Origin: Alphaproteobacteria bacterium
GTDB lineage: Bacteria > Pseudomonadota > Alphaproteobacteria > Geminicoccales > Geminicoccaceae
Length of the DNA stretch: 64,000 bases
NCBI GenBank assembly: GCA_026990035.1
Contig: JALSIM010000014.1
Location: 1 to 64,000 of the forward strand
Direction of reading: 5' to 3'
In this document: positions 52,891 to 63,681 of the stretch, piece after piece
Numbering within the stretch: position 1 is the first letter of the stretch
How the letters are laid out: each line of letters opens with the position of its first letter
Made by a program: the position numbers and the translations under genes
Notes under the pieces: generated by a model
Seen by the model: only the letters and a program-made list of their open reading frames with translations
What the model was told of the DNA's origin: nothing
Database searches by the model: none

Positions 52891-53874
52891 TCAGAGTTTC
52901 TTGGCTTCCTCGACCAGCCTGGTGCCGAGCTCGCCGGCCTCCTTGGAGAACAGCTCGAACATCGGCTGGCTCGCCTCCCGCCAGGCGGCCATCTCTTCGG
53001 GCGTCGGATCGTAGACCGTCATTCCGCTCTCGACGGCGTATTTCGCGGCATCCTCCTCGATCTCGACGATCCGCGCGTTGATCGCCTTCTCGGCGTTGGC
53101 GGCGGCCTTGGAGATGATTTCGCGTTCCTCGTCGCTCAACCCCTGCCAGACCTTCTCGTTGATGACCACCACGAACTCGATGGCGGCGATGGGCACCCGC
53201 GTGACCGCGTCCATCACCTCGTTGAGCTTGCGGGACTTCACGGTGGTGATGCCGGTCATGCCGATGTCCACCACGCCCCGCTGGTAGGCGAGGAACTGCT
53301 CGGAGCCGGAGGTGAGGACCGGCTTGCCGCCGACCACCTCGACCCATTTCCCGAGGGTCTTGCCGAACACCCGGACCTTCTTGCCCTCGACGTCCCCGGG
53401 ACCGTGCAGCGGCTCCTTCTTGGAGAGCAGGATGGTGTTGCCGTAGGGCTGCCACCAGAGGATCCGGGCGCCGGTGGCCAGCACCGCCTCGTCGATCGGA
53501 CCGCGGATCGGGGAGCCGGGGCTCGTCGCCTTCTTCACCTTTTCCGCGCTGTCGAGCAGGAACGGCACGTAGAACACGTCGACGGCGGGGATCGTACCGG
53601 CGAAGCGGGTCAGCGAGGCGACGCCCATCTCGATGGCGCCGGAGGACACCGCCTGCGGCACCTCCTTGTCCTTGTAGAGCTGCGCCGAGGGATAGATCTC
53701 GATCTGGATGTCTCCTCCCGACGCCTTCTCCACCTCCTCCTCGAATTGCAGGAGGTTCTGGCCGAGATGGCTCTTGATCGGTAGCTGCAGGGTGATTCTG
53801 AGCGTGGTCTGGGCCTGCGCGGCTCCGGCGACCAGCAATCCGGCGGCGAGCGCGGCCGTCACGATCTGTCTCAC
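52891..53874 (-). CDS. dctP: TRAP transporter substrate-binding protein (DctP family), second system
   Basis: A 327-residue periplasmic receptor with a signal peptide cleaved near [33 protein letters not shown] and the arginine region K-K-V-R-V-F-G are DctP-type. GTG 53874 has GGGAGGG about 8 bases upstream; the open frame to 54069 is shadow of the divergent dehydratase. Divergent from the dehydratase, which suggests the ligand is a sugar acid degraded by that enzyme. Confidence 0.88.
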   Translation of the reverse strand: MRQIVTAALAAGLLVAGAAQAQTTLRITLQLPIKSHLGQNLLQFEEEVEKASGGDIQIEIYPSAQLYKDKEVPQAVSSGAIEMGVASLTRFAGTIPAVDVFYVPFLLDSAEKVKKATSPGSPIRGPIDEAVLATGARILWWQPYGNTILLSKKEPLHGPGDVEGKKVRVFGKTLGKWVEVVGGKPVLTSGSEQFLAYQRGVVDIGMTGITTVKSRKLNEVMDAVTRVPIAAIEFVVVINEKVWQGLSDEEREIISKAAANAEKAINARIVEIEEDAAKYAVESGMTVYDPTPEEMAAWREASQPMFELFSKEAGELGTRLVEEAKKL

Positions 53875-53949
53875 GGGCTTCCCTCCCGAATCGTTCTTCC
53901 CTGGCGACGGCGGCGGGCCGCTTGACGCGTCCGGCCACCGGCTGCTGTT

Positions 53950-53970
53950 ATCCCTTAATGCGGCAGGGAT
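53950..53970. promoter_or_regulatory. Candidate operator between TRAP genes and dehydratase
   Basis: The 127-base divergent gap contains ATCCC-N11-GGGAT (53950-53954 and 53966-53970), an inverted repeat of the size bound by GntR or IclR-type dimers that control sugar-acid genes. No such regulator is encoded nearby. It lies between the two likely promoters. Confidence 0.3.
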
Positions 53971-54001
53971 GAGGTCGCAACCGTCGGCGGGGGAGGGGAG
54001 C

Positions 54002-55795
54002 ATGCGAGGCGACGACCAGCGGCGACTGCGCAGCCAGGCCTGGTGGAACGATCCGGACGAGCCCGACATGACGGCGCTCTACCTCGAGCGCTACCTCAAT
54101 TTCGGTCTCACCCGGGAGGAGTTGCAGTCGGGACGTCCGATCATCGGCATCGCCCAGACGGGGTCGGATCTGGCGCCCTGCAACCGTCATCACCTCGATC
54201 TCGCGCATCGGGTGCGCGACGGGATCCGCGATGCCGGGGGCGTGCCGATCGAGTTCCCCGTGCATCCCATCCAGGAGACCGGCAAGCGGCCGACGGCGAT
54301 GCTCGACCGCAACCTCACCTATCTTTCCGCGGTCGAGGTGCTCTACGGCTATCCTCTGGACGGGGTCGTGCTCACCACCGGCTGCGACAAGACGACCCCG
54401 GCCCTGCTGATGGCCGCGGCCACGGTCAACATTCCGGCGATCGTGCTGTCCGGCGGGCCGATGCTCAACGGCTATCACGACGGGGAGCGGGCCGGATCCG
54501 GGATGGTCGTCTGGAAGGCGCGTCAGCTCCTCGCCACCGGCAAGATCGATTACGAGGAGTTCATGGAGATGGTGTGCGATTCGGCCCCCAGCATCGGCCA
54601 TTGCAACACCATGGGTACCGCCTCCTCGATGAACGCGATGGCCGAGGCGCTGGGGATGTCGCTCACCGGCTGCGCCGCCATCCCCGCCCCCTACCGCGAA
54701 CGCGGCCAGATGGCCTACCGGACCGGCAGACGCATCGTCGAGATGGTCCGGGAGGATCTCACCCCGCGCAGGATCATGACCCGGGAGGCCTTCGAGAACG
54801 CCATTTTCGTCGCCGCCGCGGCGGGCTGTTCGACCAACGTGCCGCCCCATCTGATCGCCATCGCCCGCCATCTCGGGGTGCCGCTCGAGATCGCCGATTT
54901 CGAGCTCGGCCGCGACATCCCGCTGCTCGTGAACATGCAGCCCGCGGGCAAGTATCTGGGTGAGGAGTTCCACCGTGCCGGCGGCGTGCCGGCGGTGATC
55001 AAGGAACTCATCGCCGCCGGCCGGTTCCACGTCGATGTGCTCACCTGCACCGGCCGGACGATGGGCGAGAACCACGCGGACGTCCCCTTCTCCGCCGATC
55101 GCCGGGTGATCCGGCCCTGGGACGATCCGCTGATGCCGGAGGCCGGGTTCGTCATCATCGGCGGCAATCTGTTCGAGGCGGCGGTGATGAAGACCTCGGT
55201 CGTCTCCGAGGAATTCCGCCGGCGCTATTTCGAGGTGCCGGAGCATCCGGGGGTCTTCGAAGGGCGTGCCGTCGTCTTCGAGGGACCCGAGGACTATCAC
55301 GCCCGGATCGACGACCCGTCCCTCGAGATCGACGAGAACTGCCTGCTGTTCATCCGCAACTGCGGGCCGGTCGGCTACCCGGGGGCTCCCGAGGTCGTCA
55401 ACATGCGACCGCCGGCGGCCCTTCTCGAAAAGGGCATCGTGGCCCTGCCGACGATCGGCGACGGCCGGCAGAGCGGCACCTCGGAAAGCCCCTCCATCCT
55501 CAACGCCTCGCCGGAGGCGGCGGTGGGCGGCAATCTCGCCATTCTGCGTACCGGCGACCGGGTGCGACTCGAGCTTAACCGCCGTCGCCTGGATGTGCTA
55601 CTGACGCCGGAGGAGATCGCCGCGCGGCGCGAGGAGCTCGAACGCAGTCCGCCGAAGATCCCGCCGAGCCAGACCCCGTGGCAGGAGATCTATCGCACCT
55701 ATGTGGGACAGCTTTCGACGGGCGCCTGCCTGGAACCGGCGGTCCTCTATCTGGACATCGCCGAGACCGAGGGCTTGCCGCGGCGCAATCACTGA
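54002..55795 (+). CDS. IlvD/Edd-family dehydratase (sugar-acid dehydratase)
   Basis: A 597-residue Fe-S dehydratase. [24 protein letters not shown] and the cysteine in [12 protein letters not shown] are cluster-binding positions of the family, with [20 protein letters not shown] at the C-terminal domain. The [17 protein letters not shown] start is typical of the pentonate/arabonate dehydratase branch rather than IlvD proper. ATG 54002 has GGAGGGGAG just upstream. Divergent from the TRAP transporter. Substrate (xylonate, arabonate or similar) is inferred. Confidence 0.85.
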   Translation: MRGDDQRRLRSQAWWNDPDEPDMTALYLERYLNFGLTREELQSGRPIIGIAQTGSDLAPCNRHHLDLAHRVRDGIRDAGGVPIEFPVHPIQETGKRPTAMLDRNLTYLSAVEVLYGYPLDGVVLTTGCDKTTPALLMAAATVNIPAIVLSGGPMLNGYHDGERAGSGMVVWKARQLLATGKIDYEEFMEMVCDSAPSIGHCNTMGTASSMNAMAEALGMSLTGCAAIPAPYRERGQMAYRTGRRIVEMVREDLTPRRIMTREAFENAIFVAAAAGCSTNVPPHLIAIARHLGVPLEIADFELGRDIPLLVNMQPAGKYLGEEFHRAGGVPAVIKELIAAGRFHVDVLTCTGRTMGENHADVPFSADRRVIRPWDDPLMPEAGFVIIGGNLFEAAVMKTSVVSEEFRRRYFEVPEHPGVFEGRAVVFEGPEDYHARIDDPSLEIDENCLLFIRNCGPVGYPGAPEVVNMRPPAALLEKGIVALPTIGDGRQSGTSESPSILNASPEAAVGGNLAILRTGDRVRLELNRRRLDVLLTPEEIAARREELERSPPKIPPSQTPWQEIYRTYVGQLSTGACLEPAVLYLDIAETEGLPRRNH

Positions 55796-57128
55796 GCTGC
55801 GCGCCCGTCTTCCGGGGCTCGGCCTTCTCCTCCTCCTCCTCCTCCTCGTCTGGGGGGGTGGCGTCCTGCCGGTCTCGGCGGCCGGCGGGGATTCGTGGGA
55901 CGAGCTCATGACCGCCGCCGCCTTGGCGGTGGAGGAAGGCCGGCTCGCCGAGGCCGAACGGGGTTTCCGCGCCGCTCTCGAGGTCGCGGGCGAGGATGCG
56001 GCGGGCCAGCTTCGCCGGGCCACCAGCCTCAACAATCTGGGCTACGTCCTCCATCGTCGGGGTCGGCTCGCCGAGGCCGAGGAGCTCTATGCGCAGGCCC
56101 TCGCCCTGCGCCGGCGGCAGCTCGGCCCGGAGCATCCCGAAGTCGCGCAGAGCCTGGGCAATCTCGCCGAGGTCAAACGCGCCCGCGGTCTCGTCGAGGA
56201 AGCGGAGAAACTCTATCTGCGCGCGATCGAGATCCGCGAGAAGGCACTCGGGCCCGAGCATCCCGATCTCGCCCAGTCCCTCTCGGGGCTCGCCGTCCTC
56301 TATGCCCAGACGGAGCGCGGCGAGGAGGCGCGCGAGCTGTTCATCCGCGCCGCCGGGATGCTCGCGAAGGCGCTCGGCGAGGGCGATCCGCGGACGCTCG
56401 AAGCGCGCGCCAATCTGGCCAGTCTCGAATACAGTCTCGGCCGCCTCGGCGAGGCCGAGAAGCTGTACCGAGAGGTCCTGGCCGCGCAGGAAGCGGCGGG
56501 CGAAGCCGACGCGCCCGAGGCCGCGTCCACCCTCGTCAATCTGGCGGAGGTCCTGCGCAGTCTGGGGCGGAGCGAGGAGGCGGTGCCGCTCCTCGAGCGG
56601 GCGCTGGTGATCCGCCGTGCCGGGGCGTCCCCAGAAGATCCCGGCGTCGCCCGCGTGCTCAACGATCTCGGGGTCAACCTGCATGCCGTGGGCCGCACCG
56701 AAGAGGCGGCGGAGATGCTGGCCGAGGCGGTCGCCCTCTACGACGAGACGGAGAGGCCGCTGATCGAGCGGCTGCCGGCCTATCTCAATCTCGCTGCCGT
56801 GCTCGGCAGTCTCGGGCGACGCGAGGAGGCGCGCGAGGTGCTGGAGCGGGCGGCGACCGCCAGCGAGGCGGCGAACGCGGTGGCCGACGGCGATATCGCC
56901 CGGCTGTGGAACGATCTCGGGGCGATCGAATACGCGCTCGGTCGCTACCGGGAGGCCGGCCGGAGGCTGGAACGGGCGGTCGCGGTGGCCGAGGCCGCCT
57001 ACGGTCGGGACGATCCGCGTCTCATCCCCTATCTGCGCAACTATGCCACCGTCCTCGACGCGCTGGCGCGTGGCGAGGAGGCGCGGGAGGTGACACGGCG
57101 GATCGAAGAGCTGGATGGTGGGAGCTGA
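55701..57128 (+). CDS. Exported TPR-repeat protein (kinesin-light-chain type)
   Basis: A 475-residue protein at most. A long hydrophobic signal ([17 protein letters not shown], encoded by seven CTC codons) is followed by about nine TPRs of 42 residues ([16 protein letters not shown][13 protein letters not shown] pattern). ATG 55701 lies inside the dehydratase gene and overlaps it by 95 bases; no nearer ATG, GTG or TTG precedes the signal, so the true start is unclear. It probably scaffolds periplasmic protein contacts. Converges with yejF with 3 bases between stops. Confidence 0.7.
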   Translation: MWDSFRRAPAWNRRSSIWTSPRPRACRGAITELRARLPGLGLLLLLLLLVWGGGVLPVSAAGGDSWDELMTAAALAVEEGRLAEAERGFRAALEVAGEDAAGQLRRATSLNNLGYVLHRRGRLAEAEELYAQALALRRRQLGPEHPEVAQSLGNLAEVKRARGLVEEAEKLYLRAIEIREKALGPEHPDLAQSLSGLAVLYAQTERGEEARELFIRAAGMLAKALGEGDPRTLEARANLASLEYSLGRLGEAEKLYREVLAAQEAAGEADAPEAASTLVNLAEVLRSLGRSEEAVPLLERALVIRRAGASPEDPGVARVLNDLGVNLHAVGRTEEAAEMLAEAVALYDETERPLIERLPAYLNLAAVLGSLGRREEAREVLERAATASEAANAVADGDIARLWNDLGAIEYALGRYREAGRRLERAVAVAEAAYGRDDPRLIPYLRNYATVLDALARGEEAREVTRRIEELDGGS

Positions 57129-57131
57129 GGC

Positions 57132-58751
57132 TCATTCGCCGACGACTTCCTCCTCCGCCACCGCGACTTCGAAGGCAGCGGCCAGCAGGGCGCGGGTGTA
57201 GGGCTCGCGGGGGCGGGTGAAGACCTCCTCCGCCGGTCCCTGTTCGACCACCACGCCGGCACGCATCACCACGACCTCGTGGGCCAGCGCCCGCACCACC
57301 CGCAGATCGTGGCTGATGAACATGTAGGCGAGGTTGTGCCGTCGCTGCAGCTCGCGCAGCAGATCGACGATCTGCGCCTGCACCGAGACGTCGAGCGCCG
57401 AGGTGGGCTCGTCGAGCACGACGAACCGCGGCCGCAGCACCATGGCCCGGGCGATGCTGATCCGCTGACGCTGGCCGCCGCTGAATTCATGGGGATAGCG
57501 ATCCATCATCGCCGGCTCCAGCCCCACCTCCTCGAGGATCTCGGCGACCAGTTGCCGCCGCTCCTCGGCGGTACGGCCGAGACCGTGGATCTTGAGCCCC
57601 TCCTCGACGATCTCGCCCACCGACATGCGCGGGCTGAGACTGCCGTAGGGATCCTGGAAGACGATCTGCATCTGCCGCCGCAGGGGGCGCATCTGCGACC
57701 AGGACCAGCCCTGGATGTCCCGGCCCGCGAAGACGATCTCGCCCCGGCTCGAAATCAGCCGCAGGAGCGCCAGCCCGAGCGTGGTCTTGCCGGAGCCGCT
57801 CTCGCCCACGACTCCGACCGTCTGCCCCTCGCGGATCCGGATCGTGACCCCGTCCACGGCTTTCACATGGCCGACCGTGCGTCGCAGAAAGCCCCGCTGG
57901 ATCGGAAAATGCACCTTGAGATCGCGGGCCTCGACCACCACCGGCGCGCTGCCGTCCGCGCGCTGCGGATCGCCCCTGGGCTCGGAGGCGAGGAGGTGGC
58001 GCGTGTAGGGATGGCGGGGCTCGGCGAAGATGCGACCGACCGGCCCCTGTTCGACGATCTGCCCCTCGGTCATCACGCAGACCCGGTCGGCGAGGCGCCG
58101 CACCAGGGTGAGATCGTGGGTGATGAACAGGACCGCCATGCCGAGCCGCTCCTGGAGCTCGCGGATCAGCTTCAGGATCTGCGCCTGGATGGTCACGTCG
58201 AGGGCGGTGGTGGGTTCGTCGGCGATCAGCAGATCGGGCTCGTTGGCCAGGGCCATGGCGATCATCACCCGCTGGCGCTGGCCGCCCGAAAGCTGATGCG
58301 GATAGGAGGCGAGCCGCTCCTTCGCATCGCCGATGCCGACCGTTTCCAGCAGCTCGACGACCCGTCTACGCGCGGCTTCGCCGGACAGGCCGCGATGCAG
58401 GACCAGCACTTCGGCGATCTGCCGTTCGATGGTGTGCAGCGGGTTGAGGGAGGTCATCGGCTCCTGGAAGACGATGCCCACCCGATTGCCGCGGATCCGG
58501 CGCAACGTCGCTTCGTCGGCCGCGACCATCTCCTCGCCCAGCAGGCGGATGCTGCCGGAAGGGTGCCAGGCCTTGGGATAGGGGAGGAGCTGGAGAACCG
58601 AGAGGGCGGTCACCGACTTGCCGGATCCGCTCTCCCCCACGAGTGCCAGGGTTTCGCCCTTGTCGAGGGTGAAGGAGACCCCCCTGACCGCCTCCACCAC
58701 CCGGTCCTCGACCCGGAAGTTGACCCGCAGATCCTCGACTTCGAGCAGCAT
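57132..58751 (-). CDS. yejF: Peptide ABC importer, fused double ATPase (YejF-like)
   Basis: A 539-residue protein with two ABC domains. Both Walker A motifs (G-E-S-G-S-G-K-S and G-E-S-G-S-G-K-T), both signatures (L-S-G-G-Q-R-Q-R and F-S-G-G-Q-R-Q-R) and Walker B D-E-P-T-T/S-A-L-D are intact. ATG 58751 has GAGG 6 bases upstream. Last gene of the yejABEF operon; energises uptake of peptides such as microcin C-like molecules. Confidence 0.93.
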   Translation of the reverse strand: MLLEVEDLRVNFRVEDRVVEAVRGVSFTLDKGETLALVGESGSGKSVTALSVLQLLPYPKAWHPSGSIRLLGEEMVAADEATLRRIRGNRVGIVFQEPMTSLNPLHTIERQIAEVLVLHRGLSGEAARRRVVELLETVGIGDAKERLASYPHQLSGGQRQRVMIAMALANEPDLLIADEPTTALDVTIQAQILKLIRELQERLGMAVLFITHDLTLVRRLADRVCVMTEGQIVEQGPVGRIFAEPRHPYTRHLLASEPRGDPQRADGSAPVVVEARDLKVHFPIQRGFLRRTVGHVKAVDGVTIRIREGQTVGVVGESGSGKTTLGLALLRLISSRGEIVFAGRDIQGWSWSQMRPLRRQMQIVFQDPYGSLSPRMSVGEIVEEGLKIHGLGRTAEERRQLVAEILEEVGLEPAMMDRYPHEFSGGQRQRISIARAMVLRPRFVVLDEPTSALDVSVQAQIVDLLRELQRRHNLAYMFISHDLRVVRALAHEVVVMRAGVVVEQGPAEEVFTRPREPYTRALLAAAFEVAVAEEEVVGE

Positions 58752-58758
58752 GGCGGCC

Positions 58759-59823
58759 TCAGCGGAAGGTTTTGCGCGGATCGAAGGCGTCACGCACCGC
58801 CTCGCCGATGAACACCAGCAGCGAGAGCATGGTGGCCAGCACCAGAAAGCCGGTGATGCCGAGCCAGGGCGCCTGGAGATTGTTCTTTCCCTGGGCCAGG
58901 AGTTCCCCGAGCGAGGGCGAGCCGGGCGGCAGGCCGAAACCGAGGAAGTCGAGCGACGTCAGGGTGGTGATCGACCCGTTCAGGAGAAACGGCAGGAATG
59001 TGAGCGCGGAGACCATGGCATTGGGGAGAATGTGGCGGACCATGATCACCGGATCGCTCACCCCCAGGGCCTGCGCCGCACGCACGAACTCGAAGTTGCG
59101 GACCTTGAGGAACTCGGCCCGGACCACCCCGACCAGCGACATCCAGGAGAACAGCAGCATGATCCCGAGCAGCAGCCAGAAACTGGGGGTGAACATGCTG
59201 GCCAGGATGATCAGCAGATAGAGCACCGGCAGCCCCGACCAGATCTCGATGAAGCGCTGGAAGAGAAGATCGGTCCAGCCGCCGAAATAGCCCTGTACCG
59301 CGCCGGCGAGAATGCCGATCACCGAGCTCGCGATGGTCAGGACCAGGCCGAACAGGACCGAGATGCGGAAGCCGTAGATCACCCGGGCGAGCACGTCCCT
59401 GGCCTGATCGTCGGTGCCGAGAAGGTTCTGCCGGGTGGGCGGCGAGGGGGCCGGCGTCGGCAGATCGTAGATGATGGTGTCGTAACTGTAGGGGATGGGC
59501 GGCCAGACCATCCACCCCTTCTCCTCGATCAGCTCCACGATGTATTCGTCCCGGTAATCGGCCTCGGTCGGAAAGTCGCCGCCGAAGGTCGTCTCGGGAT
59601 AGCTGACGAAGACCGGAAAATAGTATTCACCCTCGTAATAGACGAGGATCGGCTTGTCGTTGGCGATGAGTTCCGCGAAGAGGGTGATACCGAACAGCCA
59701 GAGGAAGATGACGAGCGACCAGTAGCCGCGTCGGTTGGCGCGGAAGTTGTGCAGGCGCCGCGCCCCCAGCGGAGTCAGCCAGAGCGGAATGCCGAAGATG
59801 CGGTATTTCCGGCGCAGCGCCAT
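58759..59823 (-). CDS. yejE: Peptide ABC importer permease (YejE-like)
   Basis: A 354-residue inner-membrane permease. The large periplasmic insert after helix 1 (about residues 60-130, with Y-Y-E-G-E-Y-Y-F-P-V) is typical of YejE. The C-terminal binding-protein-dependent transport motif E-x-x-R-A-A-Q-A-L-G-V-S is present. It lies 7 bases after yejB. Confidence 0.93.
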   Translation of the reverse strand: MALRRKYRIFGIPLWLTPLGARRLHNFRANRRGYWSLVIFLWLFGITLFAELIANDKPILVYYEGEYYFPVFVSYPETTFGGDFPTEADYRDEYIVELIEEKGWMVWPPIPYSYDTIIYDLPTPAPSPPTRQNLLGTDDQARDVLARVIYGFRISVLFGLVLTIASSVIGILAGAVQGYFGGWTDLLFQRFIEIWSGLPVLYLLIILASMFTPSFWLLLGIMLLFSWMSLVGVVRAEFLKVRNFEFVRAAQALGVSDPVIMVRHILPNAMVSALTFLPFLLNGSITTLTSLDFLGFGLPPGSPSLGELLAQGKNNLQAPWLGITGFLVLATMLSLLVFIGEAVRDAFDPRKTFR

Positions 59824-59829
59824 GGCCGG

Positions 59830-60933
59830 TCAGACCGTCCGGGCCTCGAAATCGATCCGGGGATCCACCAGCACGTAGGTGAGATCGGAGAGAAGGTTCA
59901 TCAGCAGACCCAGCAGGGTGAAGATGTAGAGGGTCGCGAACATCACCGGATAGTCCCGGTTGATCGCGGATTCGAAGCCCAGCAGACCGAGGCCGTCGAG
60001 GGAGAAGATCACCTCGATCAGGACCGAACCGGTGAAGAAGGCGCCGATGAAGGCGCCGGGGAATCCGGCGATGACGATCAGCATGGCGTTGCGGAAGACA
60101 TGGCCGTAGAGGACGGCGCGTTCGCTCAACCCCTTGGCCCGGGCGGTCATCACGTACTGCTTGTTGATCTCTTCGAGAAAGGAGTTCTTGGTCAGCATGG
60201 TGAGCCCGGCGAAGGCGCCGATCACCATCGACACCACCGGCAGTGCGATGTGCCAGAAATAGTCGAGAATCCGCATCGGCCAGGAAAGCTGCTCCCAGTT
60301 CTCGGAAACCAGACCGCGCAGGGGGAACCACTGGAAATAGCTGCCGCCGGCGAAGAGAACGATGAGCAGGATGGCGAACAGGAAGCCCGGAATGGCGTTG
60401 CCGATGATCACCACCGTGCTGCTCCAGACGTCGAAGGGGGTGCCGTCGCGCACCGCCTTGCGGATGCCCAGGGGGATCGACACCAGATAGCTCAGGAGCG
60501 TCGTCCAGAGCCCGAGCGAGATGGAGACCGGCAGTTTCTCGAGAATGAGGTCGATCACGCTGCGGTCGCGGAAATAGCTCTCTCCGAAGTCGAAGGTGAG
60601 GTAGCGGACGATCATCTCCCAGAAGCGCTGCCAGGCCGGCTTGTCGAAGCCGTACATCCTCTCGAGCTCGCGGATGAACTCGGGGTCGAGCCCGCGTGCA
60701 CCGCGATAGGGACTCGCTTCCTCGTTGCCGCCGGTGGCGGCTCCCGGTGCCATCTCGCTCCGGGCCGCGCCCGTGATGCGGGCCGCGGCCTCGACCCCGC
60801 GGCCCTGGATCTCGGCGATGATGCGTTCGATCGGGCCGCCGGGCGCCGCCTGGATGATGACGAAGTTGACCAGCATGATGCCGAACAGCGTCGGCACCAT
60901 CAGCATCAGCCGTCTCAGAATGTAGGCGCCCAC
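59830..60933 (-). CDS. yejB: Peptide ABC importer permease (YejB-like)
   Basis: A 367-residue permease. [21 protein letters not shown] opens helix 1, and the [13 protein letters not shown] motif is present. It has the [19 protein letters not shown] segment of YejB proteins. Follows yejA by 32 bases. Confidence 0.93.
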   Translation of the reverse strand: MGAYILRRLMLMVPTLFGIMLVNFVIIQAAPGGPIERIIAEIQGRGVEAAARITGAARSEMAPGAATGGNEEASPYRGARGLDPEFIRELERMYGFDKPAWQRFWEMIVRYLTFDFGESYFRDRSVIDLILEKLPVSISLGLWTTLLSYLVSIPLGIRKAVRDGTPFDVWSSTVVIIGNAIPGFLFAILLIVLFAGGSYFQWFPLRGLVSENWEQLSWPMRILDYFWHIALPVVSMVIGAFAGLTMLTKNSFLEEINKQYVMTARAKGLSERAVLYGHVFRNAMLIVIAGFPGAFIGAFFTGSVLIEVIFSLDGLGLLGFESAINRDYPVMFATLYIFTLLGLLMNLLSDLTYVLVDPRIDFEARTV

Positions 60934-60965
60934 CGCTCAGCTCCTCCGCCGGAGGTGGCGCCGCC

Positions 60966-62798
60966 TCACCGGTTGACGCCGCCCGCGGCTTCCAGGGCCG
61001 CCAGCTTCTGCGGATCGACCCACCAGGCGAAGAGATCGAGACCGTAGCGGGGCGTCACCGCGGGCCGGCCGAACTTGTTCCAGTAGGCGACGCGGATGAC
61101 CCGCGTGTGCCAGTGCGGGATCACGTAATGCCCCCAGAGAAGGACCCGGTCGAGGGCCCGGGTGGCCGCCACCAGATCCTCGCGGGTCGGTGCCTCGATG
61201 ATCTTGTCGATCAGATAGTCGACGGCCGGATCACAGATGCCCGCGTAGTTGCGGCTGCCCGGGGTCTCGGCCGCCTCGCAGCTCCAGTAGTTGCGCTGCT
61301 CGTTGCCCGGCGACAGGCTCTGACCCCAGACGGCGACGATCATGTCGAAGTCGAAGTTGTCGAGGCGGTTCTGGTACTGCGAGGTATCGACGGTGCGGAT
61401 CCGGGCCTCGATACCGAGCCGCTGCAGGTTCTTGACGAAGGGGCCGGCGATCCGTTCGAAGGCCGGGCTCACGAGCAGGATCTCGAAACGCATCTCCTCG
61501 CCGGTTTCGGCGTTGGTGAGGACCCCGTCCTTCACCCGCCAGCCGGCTTCCCGCAGCATCTTCAGCGCGATCCTGAGGTTCGTGCGGATGTTGCCGGAAC
61601 CGTCGGTCTCCGGTGCCCGGTATTCCTCGGTGAAAACCTCGGGCGGCAGCCGGTCGCGGAACGGCTCCAGCAGTTCGAGTTCCTCGGGACCCGGCAGGCC
61701 GCGGGCGGCGAGTTCGGTATTGGCGAAATAGCTTTCGGTACGCGCGTAGGCACCGTAGAACAGCGTCTTGTTGGTCCATTCGAAATCGAAGGCGAAGGCG
61801 AGCGCCCGTCGCACCCGGGGGTCCTGGAAGATCGCCCGGCGGGTGTTGAAGACGAAGCCCTGCATCCCGGCACTGCCCTCGAAGGGGATCTCCTCCTTCT
61901 TGATCCAGCCCTTGTCGAGAGCCGGGCTCCGATAGCCGGTGGCCCACAGCTTGGCGGTGTTCTCGAGCCGGATGTCGTACTGTCCCGCCTTGAAGGCCTC
62001 GAGGGCGACGTCGCTGTCCCGGTAGTACTCGTAGCGCACCTCGTCGAAGTTGAAGCGCCCCTTGTTGACCGGGATGTCGGCACCCCACCAGTCCTTCACC
62101 CGCTCGTAGACGATCGTTCGGCCCGGATCGACCTTCTTGATGCGGTAGGGGCCGCTGCCGATCGGCGGATCGAGGGTGGCGCGGCCGAACTCGCGTCCCT
62201 CGAAATAGTGCTCGGGCAGGATCGGCATCTGGCCGACGATCAGCGGCAGCTCGCGATTGGTGCCGCCATCGAAGGTGAAGCGCACCCGCCGCTCGCCCAC
62301 CTTCTCCGCCCCGACCACGTTCTTGTAGTAGGCGCGGTAGAAGGGATGACCCTCGGTCTTCAGGATCTCGAGGCTGAAGATCACGTCCTCGACGGTCACC
62401 GGCCGTCCGTCCTGCCAGCGGGCCTCGGGGCGGATGTCGAAGGCCACCCAGGAGCGGTCCTCGGGCATGATGATGCTTTCGGCGATGTCGCCGTATTCGG
62501 AAAAGGCCTCGTCCTCGGACTGGGTGGTGAGGCTCTGGAAGACGAGGCCCAAGCCGGCCGCCGGAATGCCCTTGAGGATGTAGGGGTTGAGGCTGTCGAA
62601 GGTGCCGATGGAAGCGAAGGTCACCGTTCCACCTTTGACCGCGTCGGGATCGGCGTATTCGAAGTTCTTGAAATCCGGCCCGTATTTGAGATCGCCGTGC
62701 ATGGCGACGCCGTGGACCGGAGGCGGATCCTCCTCGGCGGCGGCCGGGAGGATCACGAAAACCGGGAGCAGCGCGGTGAGGAGGCGGAAGAGCTTCAT
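60966..62798 (-). CDS. yejA: Peptide ABC importer substrate-binding protein (YejA-like)
   Basis: A 610-residue periplasmic cluster-C binding protein with a signal peptide (cleavage near A-A-A-E). H-G-D-L-K-Y-G-P-D-F-K-N-F-E-Y-A-D-P-D-A-V-K-G-G and F-D-S-L-N-P-Y are the YejA/OppA pattern. First gene of a complete yejABEF operon. In relatives the system imports microcin C-like nucleotide peptides and muropeptides. Confidence 0.93.
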   Translation of the reverse strand: MKLFRLLTALLPVFVILPAAAEEDPPPVHGVAMHGDLKYGPDFKNFEYADPDAVKGGTVTFASIGTFDSLNPYILKGIPAAGLGLVFQSLTTQSEDEAFSEYGDIAESIIMPEDRSWVAFDIRPEARWQDGRPVTVEDVIFSLEILKTEGHPFYRAYYKNVVGAEKVGERRVRFTFDGGTNRELPLIVGQMPILPEHYFEGREFGRATLDPPIGSGPYRIKKVDPGRTIVYERVKDWWGADIPVNKGRFNFDEVRYEYYRDSDVALEAFKAGQYDIRLENTAKLWATGYRSPALDKGWIKKEEIPFEGSAGMQGFVFNTRRAIFQDPRVRRALAFAFDFEWTNKTLFYGAYARTESYFANTELAARGLPGPEELELLEPFRDRLPPEVFTEEYRAPETDGSGNIRTNLRIALKMLREAGWRVKDGVLTNAETGEEMRFEILLVSPAFERIAGPFVKNLQRLGIEARIRTVDTSQYQNRLDNFDFDMIVAVWGQSLSPGNEQRNYWSCEAAETPGSRNYAGICDPAVDYLIDKIIEAPTREDLVAATRALDRVLLWGHYVIPHWHTRVIRVAYWNKFGRPAVTPRYGLDLFAWWVDPQKLAALEAAGGVNR

Positions 62799-62885
62799 CG
62801 TCGATCGCCCTTTGGTTTGGCGGCGATCATGGCGCAGCCGCCCAGCCGCTTCAAGTGAAGGCGCTGTAATCCGCCGGCAAGGAAA

Positions 62886-63671
62886 TCAGGACGAGGTCGC
62901 CGCGTCCAGCAGGGCGAGGGCGGCCGCGTGCAGACACGGATCGCCGGTGGCCAGCACTCGGCCGGACGATCGCAGGGACAGCGGCTCGCCCCGCCAGTCG
63001 GTGATGCGGCCGCCGGCCTCCTCGATCACCGGCACCAGTGCGAGATAGTCGTAGGTCTTGAGATTGGCCTCGAGGACGAGATCCGAAAAGCCGGCCGCCA
63101 TCAGCCCGTAGCCGATACAGTCGCCGCCGTAGACCATGAGGGCGAGGCTGTCGTGAATTCGCCGGTAGGCGCGCTGCTCGGCTTCGGTTTCGAACATGTC
63201 GGGGCTGGTGGTGGAGCCGATGGCGCGATCCAGGGAAGGGCAGGAACGGACCCGTGCCGGGCGGCCGTTGAGCCGGGCACCCCAGCCGCGGCAGGCGATC
63301 CACCGGTCACCGGTGATCGGCTGGTCGATCAGACCGAGGACCGGCCTGCCGTCCTCCAGAAGGGCCACGAGGGTACCGAACATCGGCCGGCCGGTGATGA
63401 AGGCCTTGGTGCCGTCGATCGGATCGAGACACCAGACGAGGCCGTCGGTCCGGGCGGCGTCGCCGTATTCCTCGCCGACGACGGCATGCTCGGGGCAGAG
63501 ACGGGCGAGCGCCCGCCGCATTTCCTGCTCCGCTTCCCGATCGGCGATGGTGACCGGGCTCCGATCGGCCTTGGTCTCCACCGCGAAGGGTGTGCGGAAA
63601 TGCCGGCGGACGATCTCCCGGGCGAGATCGGCGAGCTCGCAGGCGACCGGAACGAAGCGGCTGTAGTCCAC
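62886..63671 (-). CDS. hisN: Inositol-monophosphatase family phosphatase (HisN-like)
   Basis: A 261-residue Mg-dependent phosphatase. G-E-E-Y-G-D, D-P-I-D-G-T-K-A-F and Y-D-Y-L-A-L-V-P-V-I-E-E-A-G-G are the IMPase metal-site motifs. The V-Y-G-G-D-C-I-G-Y-G segment is typical of HisN, the histidinol-phosphatase of this superfamily, but an inositol or other phosphatase is possible. Ends 87 bases downstream of yejA's start region and lies 10 bases after the cytochrome gene, so it may be co-transcribed with it. Confidence 0.8.
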   Translation of the reverse strand: MDYSRFVPVACELADLAREIVRRHFRTPFAVETKADRSPVTIADREAEQEMRRALARLCPEHAVVGEEYGDAARTDGLVWCLDPIDGTKAFITGRPMFGTLVALLEDGRPVLGLIDQPITGDRWIACRGWGARLNGRPARVRSCPSLDRAIGSTTSPDMFETEAEQRAYRRIHDSLALMVYGGDCIGYGLMAAGFSDLVLEANLKTYDYLALVPVIEEAGGRITDWRGEPLSLRSSGRVLATGDPCLHAAALALLDAATSS

Positions 63672-63681
63672 CGGTGGCCGT

